DNA of 64,000 bases, from contig JAUWIG010000011.1 in NCBI GenBank assembly GCA_030605475.1, positions 1-64,000 of the forward strand, written 5' to 3'. Source of the DNA: Planctomycetota bacterium. Lineage in GTDB: Bacteria > Planctomycetota > Phycisphaerae > Sedimentisphaerales > Anaerobacaceae. The notes beneath the pieces are model-generated. The model searched no databases. It was not told where the DNA came from and saw only the letters and a list, made by a program, of their open reading frames with translations. The translations under genes and the position numbers were made by a program. This document shows positions 36,558-45,724 of this stretch, in pieces. Each line of letters starts with the position of its first letter. Position 1 is the first letter of the stretch.

Positions 36558-37640
36558 CTAAATACTTTTTATTTTTTCGATAATGGCGTCGGCCATTTGG
36601 CTTGTGCCTACGGCGGTTGGGTCGTTACGGTCCGGCTTCATATCGTAAGTTACGTCTTTGCCCTCGGCAATTACCTCAGCAACAGCATTTTCTAACTTTT
36701 CCGCCTCAGCCGTTTTGCCTATGTGTCTTAGCATCATCACGCCGCTAAGTATTAAGGCTGTTGGATTGACTTTGTTTTGCCCCTTATATTTTGGCGCGCT
36801 GCCGTGAGTGGCCTCGAAGATGGCTGCTTTTTCGCCGATGTTTGCACCGGGCGCCACGCCAAGTCCACCGACCAACCCCGCGCACAAATCACTTATTATA
36901 TCGCCGTAAAGATTCGGCAGCACAATCACGTCATAAAGCTCAGGCTTTTGAATCAATTGCATACACATGTTATCAACGATGCGGTCTTCAAATTCGATAT
37001 CGGGATACTTCTTTGCGACCTGCTGGCTTACCTCAAGCCATAACCCGTCTGAAAATTTCATAATGTTGGCCTTGTGAACGCTTGTTACCTTTTTGCGTCC
37101 CATTTTGCGGGCGTAGTCAAATGCGAAACGCACTATACGCTCCGTGGCCTTGACCGAAATCGGCTTTATACTTATGCCGGAATCGCCGCTTATCTTTCTG
37201 CTGCTGTGAGCATTTATCCAGTTGATGATTTCAGCAGTGTCGTCTTTGCCTTTTTGAAATTCGATACCTGCGTAAAGGTCTTCGGTGTTTTCGCGCACGA
37301 CCACGAGGTCGATATCGGCGAATCTACTTCGCACACCCTTATAGCTTTTGCAGGGCCGCAGGCACGCATACAAATCAAGCGTCTGGCGAAGATGCACGTT
37401 TATACTTCTGTAGCCTTTTCCGACCGGCGTGGTGATGGGTGCTTTTAACGCGACGCCATTTTTCTTAATTGATTCGACGGTGGCGTCCGGCAGTGGGGTG
37501 CCGAGCCTCTCCATTACCTCCACACCCGCTTCGGCCACTTCCCAGTTGATTTCAGCACCCGTAGCGTCGATACATCTGCGGGCAGCCTCGGCAATTTCCG
37601 GGCCAATTCCATCGCCGGTGATTAAAGTCGCATTAACCAT
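36558..37640 (-). CDS. NAD-dependent isocitrate dehydrogenase (isocitrate/isopropylmalate family)
   Basis: A 360-residue beta-decarboxylating dehydrogenase. [12 protein letters not shown] opens it. [36 protein letters not shown] carries the substrate Ser and Arg residues typical of NAD-type isocitrate dehydrogenase rather than Leu[17 protein letters not shown], the Lys in [14 protein letters not shown], the Asp pair in [13 protein letters not shown] and [18 protein letters not shown] complete the site. ATHGSAP followed by a non-Arg motif agrees with NAD use. It probably works in the TCA cycle. It lies first on the minus strand before lpxK (49 bases), with a TTTAGTCGTTGATTGCTAAAT-type repeat in the gap, so co-transcription is uncertain. 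Confidence 0.88.
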   Translation of the reverse strand: MVNATLITGDGIGPEIAEAARRCIDATGAEINWEVAEAGVEVMERLGTPLPDATVESIKKNGVALKAPITTPVGKGYRSINVHLRQTLDLYACLRPCKSYKGVRSRFADIDLVVVRENTEDLYAGIEFQKGKDDTAEIINWINAHSSRKISGDSGISIKPISVKATERIVRFAFDYARKMGRKKVTSVHKANIMKFSDGLWLEVSQQVAKKYPDIEFEDRIVDNMCMQLIQKPELYDVIVLPNLYGDIISDLCAGLVGGLGVAPGANIGEKAAIFEATHGSAPKYKGQNKVNPTALILSGVMMLRHIGKTAEAEKLENAVAEVIAEGKDVTYDMKPDRNDPTAVGTSQMADAIIEKIKSI

Positions 37641-37768
37641 TTTCTAACGCTCCCAACTGTTTGCAAAATAGGTATCCTATTCTTTAATGGCACAGGTGTC
37701 AACGGATGGTTTGGAGTTTGTTTTATGGGAATAACCGGGCTTAATTTGCCTGGCAAAAACAATTTGTG

Positions 37769-37797
37769 TTGACATTTTTGACGTAGTGCTTTAGTTT
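37769..37797 (+). promoter_or_regulatory. Sigma-70-type promoter of tRNA-Lys
   Basis: TTGACA (37769-37774) and TAGTTT (37792-37797), separated by 17 bases. Start of transcription is expected near 37804, about 12 bases before the mature tRNA. Confidence 0.6.
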
Positions 37798-37815
37798 TCT
37801 GTTTTAGTGAACTTT

Positions 37816-37888
37816 GGGAGTGTAGCTCAGGTGGTAGAGCAACGGCCTTTTAAGCCGTAGGTCTTGGGTTCGAGTCCCAACACTCTCA
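37816..37888 (+). tRNA. tRNA-Lys (anticodon UUU)
   Basis: Full cloverleaf. The acceptor GGGAGTG pairs with CACTCTC (one G-U), the D-stem GCTC with GAGC and the anticodon stem ACGGC with GCCGT. The loop is CTTTTAA (anticodon TTT at 37849-37851) and the T-arm TTGGG-TTCGAGT-CCCAA. Discriminator A; the CCA end is not encoded. Confidence 0.97.
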
Positions 37889-37976
37889 TTCTTCCCGGCT
37901 TTCTTCGGCGAGCAGTGCGCATACCCGAAGAATCGCCGTTTGGCTCCACAAACAGCCTAATCAAAAATGGCGGCAA

Positions 37977-38237
37977 TTAGTCAGTGGCACTGATGTTCAA
38001 TTGTGCCAGCGTGGCGGGCCTTTTTGTTGGGTCGTACTTGATTGGTACAGCTTTGTTTTTGTCAACATCTACTACAAAAGCTTCGCCACCCCTGCCCCTC
38101 ACTAACACCTTGTTTTGGGCAGGCACAATAAGTCCCCATCTGACAGCAGAGGTGTTTATTCCATCATAGCCGAAGGCGAACATAAGAACACCGCCCAGAA
38201 CCAGACCAGCGATAAAAGACTTCAGGTCGAACTTCAT
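37977..38237 (-). CDS. Small membrane-anchored protein, unknown
   Basis: 86 residues. GGAGG lies about eleven bases before the ATG. One N-terminal membrane helix (~9-24, FIAGLVLGGVLMFAFGY) is followed by a small beta-rich tail (LIVPAQNKVLVRGRGGEAFVVDVDKNKAVPI). It is not recognised; the tail is probably outside the cytoplasm. It lies between two tRNA genes. Confidence 0.6.
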   Translation of the reverse strand: MKFDLKSFIAGLVLGGVLMFAFGYDGINTSAVRWGLIVPAQNKVLVRGRGGEAFVVDVDKNKAVPIKYDPTKRPATLAQLNISATD

Positions 38238-38314
38238 ATTACTCGAGCCTCCAAAAATTTTACAGTTTATGAGTTTTGGTTTAAAAATTAAGATGTGGTT
38301 CTTAAGTTAAAAAA

Positions 38315-38405
38315 CGGAGAGGGCGGGATTCGAACCCGCGGTGCAGGTATGAACCCACACGACGGTTTAGCAAACCGTTGCCTTCAGCCACTCGGCCACC
38401 TCTCC
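38315..38405 (-). tRNA. tRNA-Ser (anticodon GCU)
   Basis: The class II tRNA reads on the minus strand GGAGAGG..., with a long variable arm (about GTGTGGGTTCATACCTGCAC), T-arm GCGGG-TTCGAAT-CCCGC and acceptor end CCTCTCC plus discriminator G. The anticodon GCT is complementary to 38369-38371. The CCA end is not encoded. Confidence 0.97.
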
Positions 38406-38509
38406 GAATGACAATAGTAATCTACATTTTACGAGCCTGTATTGCAAGAAGATAAGTAGTAAACTGGATTTTTTTACAGCCGACGCACAAAGTCCGCACG
38501 AACAATGTC

Positions 38510-39235
38510 CTAATCCTGTTGCGGGATTTGGATATGGCCAATCACCATACAATCCGATGGCTTTATTAACTCGGCCAGTTTGGTTGCCTCGGAGGCATCT
38601 TTGGTGCAAATAAAAGCAGCCTGGGCGGATGATATGATTTGTTTGCAGTCGGGACTGTCGGCTAAAGACGGTGTATTTATCAGTATGAAGTCAAATTTGT
38701 CCCGGGCCTTTTGCACTATCGCCTTTATATTCATTTGTTTCAACTGGGCGAAATTGTGTCCTGGCCAGACCCATAAATTCTCAAATTCGGTTCGAATTGC
38801 TTTGGGTCGCAAATCGTTTTGCCTCGTATTAAGCTCAAACGCCTCGGCAATAGCGTCACGCTTGAGGTCAAGGTCGATGAGCAGGCAGCGTTTCTTGTTT
38901 TTTGTCAGACCGATAGCCACATTAACGGGTATTGTTATTGGCAGAGACCCCGGCTCAACTGAGGCAAACAGGATACTTTTGTACTTTTTCTCAACTCGTT
39001 TTATCCGCTCGGTGATAAGTTCGTAATTTTCTTCCGGCTTTTTGTTAGGCAGCTCTTCGATATTCGTAAGATAGGTGTTGATGTCCTTTTTTGGCTTTCG
39101 CCTTTTCACTATTATTAGAATCAGCACAGGTATTACAATAATTGCGGTTGCACCGGCGATGATGCCCGAAATAAACCAAGGGTTTTGCAATATTGCTGAT
39201 TTCAACAGGACGGCTTGATTCAAGATATTATGCAT
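38510..39235 (-). CDS. Membrane protein with degenerate tyrosine-kinase/ParA-like domain
   Basis: 241 residues. After one membrane helix (~22-44, ISGIIAGATAIIVIPVLILIIV) and a basic stretch comes a domain laid out as the bacterial tyrosine kinases of capsule systems (CapB/Wzc type). It has KYKSILFASVEPG, a helix, KKRCLLIDLDLKRDAIAEAF (the usual A' motif LLIDxDLRxP) and FDFILINTPSLADSPD (Walker B). The P-loop that should read GEGKST is GSLPIT, so ATP binding is doubtful. The C-terminal Tyr cluster is absent. It is likely a non-catalytic relative, perhaps a regulator of polysaccharide export. It lies 50 bases after the gene at 39286-39843, probably in one operon. Confidence 0.65.
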   Translation of the reverse strand: MHNILNQAVLLKSAILQNPWFISGIIAGATAIIVIPVLILIIVKRRKPKKDINTYLTNIEELPNKKPEENYELITERIKRVEKKYKSILFASVEPGSLPITIPVNVAIGLTKNKKRCLLIDLDLKRDAIAEAFELNTRQNDLRPKAIRTEFENLWVWPGHNFAQLKQMNIKAIVQKARDKFDFILINTPSLADSPDCKQIISSAQAAFICTKDASEATKLAELIKPSDCMVIGHIQIPQQD

Positions 39236-39285
39236 GGCTTTTTTTATTAGCGTATAGCGTTTGGTTTTCTTCCGTCTGCCATCCG

Positions 39286-39843
39286 CTATTTGCTATCAGC
39301 TGAATAATCGCCTCGGTGCAGCCTTTCAATGTCCCTCGTTACAATCTCGGCGATGATTTGTTGTTCAGGTGGCTCCGGCATCAGCTGCGCGACGGTATAA
39401 CCGGTTGGCTCGACTTTTAGCTCTTCAGCTTCGATTTTTTTATCAGGAGCCCTTCTTCTTGTCGCGGCGATTTTTCGCTGCTCAGCCATAATCTCTTCAG
39501 CCAGGTCAAATCTCGGTATTTCGGTTTTCTCCTGCGGCCTCTTTGCTGCTTTTTCCTTGTTTACTTTCTCTGCCGGCGGGGGGGCTGGCTCTTTGGGAGG
39601 AGGAGATATCGCTTCTATAGGTATTGGGACTGTGTCTTCGCGGGCTTTCTTTTCTTTCTTGGCCGATGTTTCTGTTGCATCAGCCGGCGGGGTTGTCTTT
39701 TCGTCTGTTTTTTGTGCTTTCGGCTCCTGGCGTGCTTTTTTCTTGCTTGGCGGTATTATATCACGTGCGCGAAGAATATCCGCTTTGCATTGCAGGATGT
39801 CAGCGTCAATCTGCCCGTTGTCATCAGTTTTGCTCACCACCAT
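39286..39843 (-). CDS. Pro/Lys/Glu-rich hypothetical protein
   Basis: 185 residues of low complexity. A basic-proline middle (ISPPPKEPAPPPAEK) lies between an N-terminal part with helices (GQIDADILQCKADILRARDIIPP) and a C-terminal helical part (IPRFDLAEEIMAEQRKIAATRRR ... QQIIAEIVTRDIERLHRGDY). There is no signal peptide. AGAGGAGG sits very close to the ATG at 39843, so one of the GTG codons just after it may be the real start. It may be a linker/adaptor partner of the tyrosine-kinase-like protein downstream. Function not recognised. Confidence 0.55.
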   Translation of the reverse strand: MVVSKTDDNGQIDADILQCKADILRARDIIPPSKKKARQEPKAQKTDEKTTPPADATETSAKKEKKAREDTVPIPIEAISPPPKEPAPPPAEKVNKEKAAKRPQEKTEIPRFDLAEEIMAEQRKIAATRRRAPDKKIEAEELKVEPTGYTVAQLMPEPPEQQIIAEIVTRDIERLHRGDYSADSK

Positions 39844-40050
39844 AACCTCCTCTATTCCGGATATTTCACGGTATTTTGCTCGTAGGAACAGGCCTCTGTG
39901 CCTGCCCTATTATAACTGGCTGGTTTTGTCAAAACTGGTCACTCTGAGTAATTAGTCTAACAATATTGCTGATAATAGTCAACAATAAATTGTGATTGGT
40001 GTCACCGAGCATTAACTCCGCCGTTGACTTTACGTGCGGTATATCTTCTT

Positions 40051-41739
40051 TCATCGGTCTTGTTTTCGATTTTTCACTCCGGTCACAAGGTCCCCGAATG
40101 GCGCAAGGAGCTCATATTTGTTCTTCCAGGTCATATATATTATCCCACATGCCTTGGGGGTGTGGTCCAAGGCCTCAAGCCAATCCCTGGAGGTCTCAAG
40201 GGTGTCGCTGTCGTAGTAAGCCGCCGCCAGTGTCTTAAAGCCCCGAGAAGAGAAGAACTTGAGACTCTCGTTGCGATTCTTGTAATGCCAGCAACCGATG
40301 AGGAGGTCTTTGGGCACGTATTTCCAGGAGTCGGCTAAATCGCCGTCAACGAGATAGTAATTGTCATGAGCATTGTGGTTTGGGTCGAGCATGTCAGACC
40401 ATATTACAATCTCAGCGTTCGGGTTCACCTCGCGGATTATCTGGACTTGTTTCGTTATGCAATCGCCGAGCATCTCAGCCATCGTCATCTTACGCTTTTT
40501 ACAAGCCGCACACGACCCGCCCGCCCTTATCTCGTCCATGGGGAGCAAGTACTTGTTTGGGGCAAGGTATTTGTGTATAAGCTTTGCCTGCTTACGCCAG
40601 ATTTCGTAGACCTTTGGCTCGGACATACAGATTGCAATCTGTATGCTCCGTCCTTTTTTTAGCGCCATCCCATGGTAGTAGCTCACCCTTAAACGTTGTC
40701 CCTCTCTTATCCTGCTTAATGGAAGTATCTCTATTGGGTTAGGATTGTGGTCAAACTTGAAATTGAGCTTCGCAGCCTTTATTGTGGCGAAGTCTTTGCC
40801 TTCTTCATAGACCAGCCCCGTTTTCTCATCCCTCACCGTTACAGGTGCTCCGGGTCGCCTTAGAACATTCAGCAGGCCGACCTCTTCAATCGCAAAGTCA
40901 TCGACCCAGAACTTCCCTGACTTCTCACCACTGGCGCTGACGTATACTTTGACGGTGTCGTAGTTCAGGCTGTTGAAGCCCATAAAGAACTTTTGCCAGT
41001 CGTTAGTAGATGGAACTCCTAAGTTCCAGATAGCAAGCTGACGTCCATCGGGGCTTAATGCGAGCATTGACAAAGAGGTACCGGGCTCGAGCCGCTCAGT
41101 CTTGACCCAGCAGCTTAATCTATAGCAGCGATGCGGACGGACTTTGACCTCCTGCATTACTCTTGCGAGTCTGTGCTTCTCTCTTCCGAAGTTCTCAAAC
41201 CTGATGGAAGCCTTTCCGCTTTTGAAGACCTTTTTGTCCATGAATGAGACTTCACCGGGTTTATCGTGGTATTTATATCCCTTAAAGCGATTCCAGTCAT
41301 ATTCCTCGAAGCCTCCATTTCGGATGGTGACAGGATGGTCTGGGACGAGGTGAGCTTTTCTATTTTCCACAACAAAAAGGGTATCTTTAACGAGTGTTCC
41401 TGTTGCTAAGTTCAAATCGCGAAGGATAACGGAAGTTCCGCGTCCGACGGAGAAAATCATCGGGATTATCTCTACGTTGTGCTCCTTGCAAATTTGCTTT
41501 ACCATCTCCAGCCTTCTGAAGTAATCCGGCGGTTGAGTTTCGAGTAGGCCGAGCCTCCCGCCAAGGGCCATGCCGTTTAGACCATGCTCAGATGCGGTTT
41601 TGACTATGCTCTTTATGTCCTCCACATCGCTGTCTTTGCTGAGCGGCTTTAGGACTTGGACCCAGCGATACGGATAGTCTTTGCCTTCACAGGGTGAGGT
41701 CAGCAGGGCTAAGAACAGTATAAATGTTAAACGTTTCAT
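40051..41739 (-). CDS. Secreted GH20-like barrel protein with inserted carbohydrate-binding domain
   Basis: 562 residues with a signal peptide (MKRLTFILFLALLTSPCEG). The first part (YPYRWVQVLKPLSKDSDVEDIKSIVKTASEHGLNGMAL..., FRRLEMVKQICKEHNVEIIPMIFSVG) is the start of a (beta-alpha)8 barrel. A beta-sandwich follows (~155-290, IRNGGFEEYDWNRFKG ... FWVDDFAIEEV), like CBM-type carbohydrate-binding modules. The barrel resumes with YLLPMDEIRAGGSCAACKKRK, AEIVIWSDMLDPNHNAHDNYY and ACGIIYMTWKN. The MDEIR..GSC..C pattern is found in GH20-like planctomycete proteins, where the Asp-Glu pair is at the active-site end. It may act on hexosaminide or other glycans outside the cell. Catalysis is not proven. 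Confidence 0.7.
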   Translation of the reverse strand: MKRLTFILFLALLTSPCEGKDYPYRWVQVLKPLSKDSDVEDIKSIVKTASEHGLNGMALGGRLGLLETQPPDYFRRLEMVKQICKEHNVEIIPMIFSVGRGTSVILRDLNLATGTLVKDTLFVVENRKAHLVPDHPVTIRNGGFEEYDWNRFKGYKYHDKPGEVSFMDKKVFKSGKASIRFENFGREKHRLARVMQEVKVRPHRCYRLSCWVKTERLEPGTSLSMLALSPDGRQLAIWNLGVPSTNDWQKFFMGFNSLNYDTVKVYVSASGEKSGKFWVDDFAIEEVGLLNVLRRPGAPVTVRDEKTGLVYEEGKDFATIKAAKLNFKFDHNPNPIEILPLSRIREGQRLRVSYYHGMALKKGRSIQIAICMSEPKVYEIWRKQAKLIHKYLAPNKYLLPMDEIRAGGSCAACKKRKMTMAEMLGDCITKQVQIIREVNPNAEIVIWSDMLDPNHNAHDNYYLVDGDLADSWKYVPKDLLIGCWHYKNRNESLKFFSSRGFKTLAAAYYDSDTLETSRDWLEALDHTPKACGIIYMTWKNKYELLAPFGDLVTGVKNRKQDR

Positions 41740-41895
41740 TTTTTTCTCTTGCTCTTATTTGCGATTTTAGCCGGAAAAACCGATACCATTATACGTTTTT
41801 GCACCTCGCTGTCAAGAGTGTCTGCGAGAAATCCTGGATTTGAAACTCGGTGTTCGATATTCGGGATTTAGCCCATATCTTACCGGCGGTTTATT

Positions 41896-43503
41896 TTAGC
41901 GCAGCTTGTCTTCGATAGCAGCGGACAGGTCTTTGGTAATCTCTGCACCTAATTCCTCCGCTGTTTTTATATGCTTCCACGCCAGCTCATATTTTTTTAG
42001 CTTGTAAAACGCAATGGCCAGTCCGTTATGCGCTTCGCCCATTTTCGGCTCAATTTTAATCGCTTTTTTGTACGCGGCCGCTGCCTGCTCGTAACTGGCT
42101 TTGTTGGAATACGCCGCTCCGAGATTATAATGAATCATACCGTCATTGGGCGTTATCCGAATAGCTCGTCTGTACTGTTCAATGGCCGCGTCATACTTCT
42201 TCCTGGTGAAGTACGCATTCCCCAGGCCTATTAAAGCAGCTGCCATATCAGGCTCGATGGCCAGAGCCTTTTTGTATGCTCGAACTTCATCGTTAGCCAA
42301 ACCCAGTTTGTTATAGCAGATAGCCAGGCCGTAATGTGCCCTGGCTAAATCAGGCTTAATCTTCAAGGCTTTTTTATATTGAGATATTGCTCTTTTATAG
42401 TCGCTCTTCTGGCCATAAACGTCGCCTGATTGGCTGTACAGGCTGGCGTCTTTCGGCTCCAAAGCAATTGCCTGTTTCAACGCCGCTTGCGCCTGGGCAA
42501 ACATCTCCCTTTTGCAGTAAGCATTTGCAAGATTTTTGTACGCGTCCACGAAATTCGGGTCCAGCTTGAGCGCTTGTGTGTACTCGGAAATCGCATCACT
42601 CCACCAGTCTTGTTTAAGGTACGCATTTGCCAGATTGTTATGCGTTTTGGCATCGTTTGGATTGATTTGCAGGGCCGTCTGATATTCGTATATCGCGTCC
42701 CTTATCTGTCCGGTTTTAAGGTAAATATTACCCAGATTCGCCCGCGATTCGGACAACGATGGGTTTATCTCAACCGCTCTTTCAAGTGAGAGCAGTGCTT
42801 TCTCCGTATTGCCGATAGCGGTGTAACTGTTCCCCAGATTATTAAAAAAACAGCCTAACGTCTGCATCTTGTTCAGGTTCACCATATAAATGCTGTCTTT
42901 GTCGCTCTGGGGGACCTTGAATTTATTTATGTAGTGTTCGTCATCAGCGTACCCGCCTTTGCTGGTTGTTTCAATATTGAAACGCATCCGCCCATCGTCG
43001 TATCTGACAAAGAAGTGTCCCGGCACAACCACGCCGTAGAGAGGCAGACCCAGCCGTTCGCCGAGCGAGAGATAAAGAATTGAAAGACTCAGGCAATACC
43101 CTCGTTTTTTGTCCAGCACAGAGTGCAAAAACAAATCATTCGGGTCATTTGCTTCTGCAACCGATTTGAACCCCAGCTCATCGAACAGATACTCATTTAT
43201 CACCGCAATTGTTTTATGGTTCGCTTTTAGTCCCTTGCTTTTGAATCTGGCGCGAATCTCCAGAGCCATATCATCGAGCTCTGCCTGATGTCTTCGGCCC
43301 GGCACGAGGTCACTCCACTGCTCTGAAACAATCAAAGCAGCAGTAGCTAAATCGACCTCTTCGGCACCTAATCGCAGGACTTGGTCAATTGACCTTACGT
43401 ACAGCCCCCTCTTGTCCTCATTGGCCAGGGGCTCAGTTCGGCCAAAGCATACCGCCACCGTAAAAAACGAAACGCAGATAACTAAAAGCAACCCCTTTTT
43501 CAT
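41896..43503 (-). CDS. Secreted transglutaminase-like/TPR-repeat protein
   Basis: 535 residues. A signal peptide (MKKGLLLVICVSFFTVAVCFG) is followed by a domain (~60-190) of the SirB1/transglutaminase-like type. It shows RGYCLSLSILYLSLGERLGLPLYGVVVPGHFFVRYDD, with the Cys, His and a following Asp in the order of the papain-like triad. About nine TPRs fill the rest (for example ESRANLGNIYLKTGQIRDAI, AKTHNNLANAYLKQDWWSDAI, AAALIGLGNAYFTRKKYDAAI). It is probably a periplasmic scaffold or a modified protease-like protein, and the catalytic role is unproven. It has no near neighbours on its strand; the divergent Cys-rich locus starts 375 bases away. Confidence 0.75.
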   Translation of the reverse strand: MKKGLLLVICVSFFTVAVCFGRTEPLANEDKRGLYVRSIDQVLRLGAEEVDLATAALIVSEQWSDLVPGRRHQAELDDMALEIRARFKSKGLKANHKTIAVINEYLFDELGFKSVAEANDPNDLFLHSVLDKKRGYCLSLSILYLSLGERLGLPLYGVVVPGHFFVRYDDGRMRFNIETTSKGGYADDEHYINKFKVPQSDKDSIYMVNLNKMQTLGCFFNNLGNSYTAIGNTEKALLSLERAVEINPSLSESRANLGNIYLKTGQIRDAIYEYQTALQINPNDAKTHNNLANAYLKQDWWSDAISEYTQALKLDPNFVDAYKNLANAYCKREMFAQAQAALKQAIALEPKDASLYSQSGDVYGQKSDYKRAISQYKKALKIKPDLARAHYGLAICYNKLGLANDEVRAYKKALAIEPDMAAALIGLGNAYFTRKKYDAAIEQYRRAIRITPNDGMIHYNLGAAYSNKASYEQAAAAYKKAIKIEPKMGEAHNGLAIAFYKLKKYELAWKHIKTAEELGAEITKDLSAAIEDKLR

Positions 43504-43878
43504 AACCGTTCAGTCGTATTTAACCATAAAACTTGTCGGCTTTTCGCCCGGTTCAGATTAACTTAAAACGGCATTTTACGTCAAAATTCGAATATAATCC
43601 ACAAAAACACACGAAAGCGATAAAAACCGATAAAGAGTTTTTTGACTTTCAAATATTTTTATTTTCCTTCTGTTTTCTACTATTTTCTGCTGGACAGTGT
43701 TTAATATAGCCTATATATTCGATAAAGCTTATATATTTATTAAAATACAGAGTTGTAAGAGACTTTTGGTTTATGTAGATGATAGAGTTGTTCAGATGCA
43801 GGTCGGACGGATATTCCCAGCCCAAAAGGAAAGATTTAAGAAAAGGAGCCATGTAAACTTAAATGGGAGGTTAGAGCA
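43504..43878. other. Upstream region of the Cys-rich locus
   Basis: 375 bases between divergent genes, so promoters in both directions are expected. It is A/T-rich with TATATATTC/TATATATTT tracts (about 43709-43740). Near the right end is an AAAAGGAGCC followed by ATG then TAA, a two-codon frame, and then the GGGAGG site of the Cys-rich gene. No RNA gene recognised. Confidence 0.45.
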
Positions 43879-44554
43879 GTGTCTAAGAGAGTCCTTATCG
43901 TAATTGTAGCTTTAGTTTTGTTTGGTCTGCTGCTTTCCTGATGGCGAAGGCTCGTGCGTGCCCGAATGTAACTGGGACGATTGTGAAGAATGTGCCGATG
44001 GCGAGTGCGTGGATACATGTACACGTGACCCTAACCTGTGTTTAGAATGTAATGGTGAAGGCTGGTGTGTGAATAGATGTACCCGCGACCCCAACCTGTG
44101 TTTAATGTGTGACGGCCAGGGCAACTGTGTATCAAGATGTGACCCAAATTTGTGTCAGGATTGTAACGAGGGCACATGCGAAGTAACATGTGACCCTGAT
44201 GAGTGTTGTGACGAAGGTATGTGTGTAGATAAATGCGATCCGGATGGGGCACCTTGTGAGCACGATGAACCAGTGATACAGGCAGGTTGTCAATGGCAAA
44301 GTCCGGATGACCATAGATGTTTTCCTGACCAGCTCGGTAAAACCTGTATGTGGCATTTGCAGTACGAATATGAGTACACTGCAAAGTGTGCTGATTGTGC
44401 CCCAGGTTGCGGAAAAGTGTATCAGGGCTATTGTGCTTTTTGGAAGGCGGAGACATGCAGAAACGCTTGGTTTATTGGCTGTGTGTGCGACTATGATGGG
44501 GACGAAGATCAGCGGCCAAAGGTAGGAGATGGAGCCCGCTATACTTGTGAGTAA
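43879..44554 (+). pseudogene. Cys-rich secreted lipoprotein gene, frameshifted after the signal peptide
   Basis: GGGAGG precedes a GTG at 43879 that reads MSKRVLIVIVALVLFGLLLS and then stops (TGA, 43939-43941). The Cys-rich frame begins one register away. Adding one TG dinucleotide at 43939 would join them as LLLSCDGEGSCVPEC, a proper lipobox (LLSC), with CDGEGSC matching the later repeats CNGEGWCVNRC and CDGQGNCVSRC. So the gene probably lost two bases, unless it is switched by slippage or misassembled. The Cys-rich part (to ~44270) has repeats with C(D/N)GxGxC and CTRDPNLCL. The last ~90 residues (QAGCQWQSPDDHRCFP ... CVCDYDGDED) are a separate Cys-containing domain. It would be an extracellular disulfide-rich lipoprotein, of no known family. 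Confidence 0.7.
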
Positions 44555-44604
44555 CTCGTAAACAAGAACTGTATATCTTTAAACTTGACAAAGGGGTATT
44601 TGCT

Positions 44605-45642
44605 ATGTTAAATAAGGTGCTATCAAACAAAAAACGTTTCACTATGATATCGGATAAGTCCATCCAGCATATGATGCTAAAGCATTATATCATGGTATTC
44701 CTTACTCTGTTACTGGTTTTGTCAACTGCTTTAGTCCATGCTTCAAAACCTCTTTTACCAAAAGAAGAACTAAAAAAACTTGCTACAAAAATCGAAGCGG
44801 TTGAGAATAGCATCACCAGCATAAGGTTCGAGGCAGAGTCTTGGGTTGAACATGGCCCATCAGCTTCCGGACCATGGCAAAAAACTCCGATTTGCCACTC
44901 GAAAACCGCTTGGGCGCAAAAGGGTCCAGATGGGAAAGCGAGAGTCGATATGCACAAAGAGGTTTTTGAGTGGATAAATGGACCAACTCCATTTGGAGAA
45001 CAAGGCTACTCTGTGTCTTTTGATGGACAGCATGGAAGGTATGTTCGTCATACGGCAGGGCCTATAGGAGAGCCCCATCCGGTCAAAAGAGGAGAAATCC
45101 TGCCTGAGGTTCCCAAACATTTAGAGCATGGTAATTTCGACACAGGAGCCTATTATTCATTACCTTTTTTCGATGGCGAGATATATAAGTTTTCTAAAAT
45201 TTTCCAGCTAGCCAGTGACCCCAATTCTGAGGTCGCTCGTGAACTGCAATTCACCTACGAACAGTTTCAAGAAGTAGAATGTATTAAAATTAGTTCAGAG
45301 TGGCATGGCATCACTTACTGGCTTGATCCATCCCATGGATTTGCTTTGCGTGGGAAAAAATCTGTTGCACAATATGAAGATGGGCATGAAGAGCTCGTAA
45401 AGTTTGTAAAAGTAACCAAATTGATAGAGGTTGCTGACGGTGTATGGTGGCCGATGGAAGTATACAGCGTATCACGCCCATACGAGGAAGGAAAACCTTG
45501 GAGACGCTTTGTCTACCGTGCTTCTAATGTTGTTGCAAATGACCCTGACTTTGACGAAAATATTTTCACTGTTCCTTTCCCTGACGGGTATTTAATCGAT
45601 GACAAGGTCGCCGGCAGAAAGTACATAACCGGACAAAAATAG
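44605..45642 (+). CDS. Secreted protein, LolA-like or unknown
   Basis: 345 residues. AAAGGGG precedes the ATG at 44605. A long basic lead is followed by a hydrophobic helix (~29-46, YIMVFLTLLLVLSTALVHA). The mature part is mixed alpha/beta (ELKKLATKIEAVENSITSIRFEAESWVEH ... VKVTKLIEVADGVWWPMEVYSV). The end FDENIFTVPFPDGYLIDDKVAGRKY resembles the final strand of planctomycete LolA/LppX-like carrier proteins, a weak likeness. It lies 50 bases after the Cys-rich gene. Its TAG stop directly touches the next Cys-rich copy at 45643, as though a recombination joined them. Function unknown. Confidence 0.6.
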   Translation: MLNKVLSNKKRFTMISDKSIQHMMLKHYIMVFLTLLLVLSTALVHASKPLLPKEELKKLATKIEAVENSITSIRFEAESWVEHGPSASGPWQKTPICHSKTAWAQKGPDGKARVDMHKEVFEWINGPTPFGEQGYSVSFDGQHGRYVRHTAGPIGEPHPVKRGEILPEVPKHLEHGNFDTGAYYSLPFFDGEIYKFSKIFQLASDPNSEVARELQFTYEQFQEVECIKISSEWHGITYWLDPSHGFALRGKKSVAQYEDGHEELVKFVKVTKLIEVADGVWWPMEVYSVSRPYEEGKPWRRFVYRASNVVANDPDFDENIFTVPFPDGYLIDDKVAGRKYITGQK

Positions 45643-45724
45643 TTTAATGTGACGGCCAGGGCAACTGTGTATCAAGATGTGACCCAAATTTGTGTCAGGA
45701 TTGTAACGAGGGCACATGCGAAGT
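45643..45724 (+). repeat. 82-bp near-exact repeat of the Cys-rich module
   Basis: It is identical to 44101-44184 except for one missing TG (TTTAATGTGACGG against TTTAATGTGTGACGG). The copy starts at the base after the preceding stop codon and ends in frame inside the second Cys-rich frame. Confidence 0.9.

Noticed and set aside
37767-38405. tRNA pair considered as integration hot spot
   Set aside because: No partial tRNA copies or integrase genes near the 3' ends.
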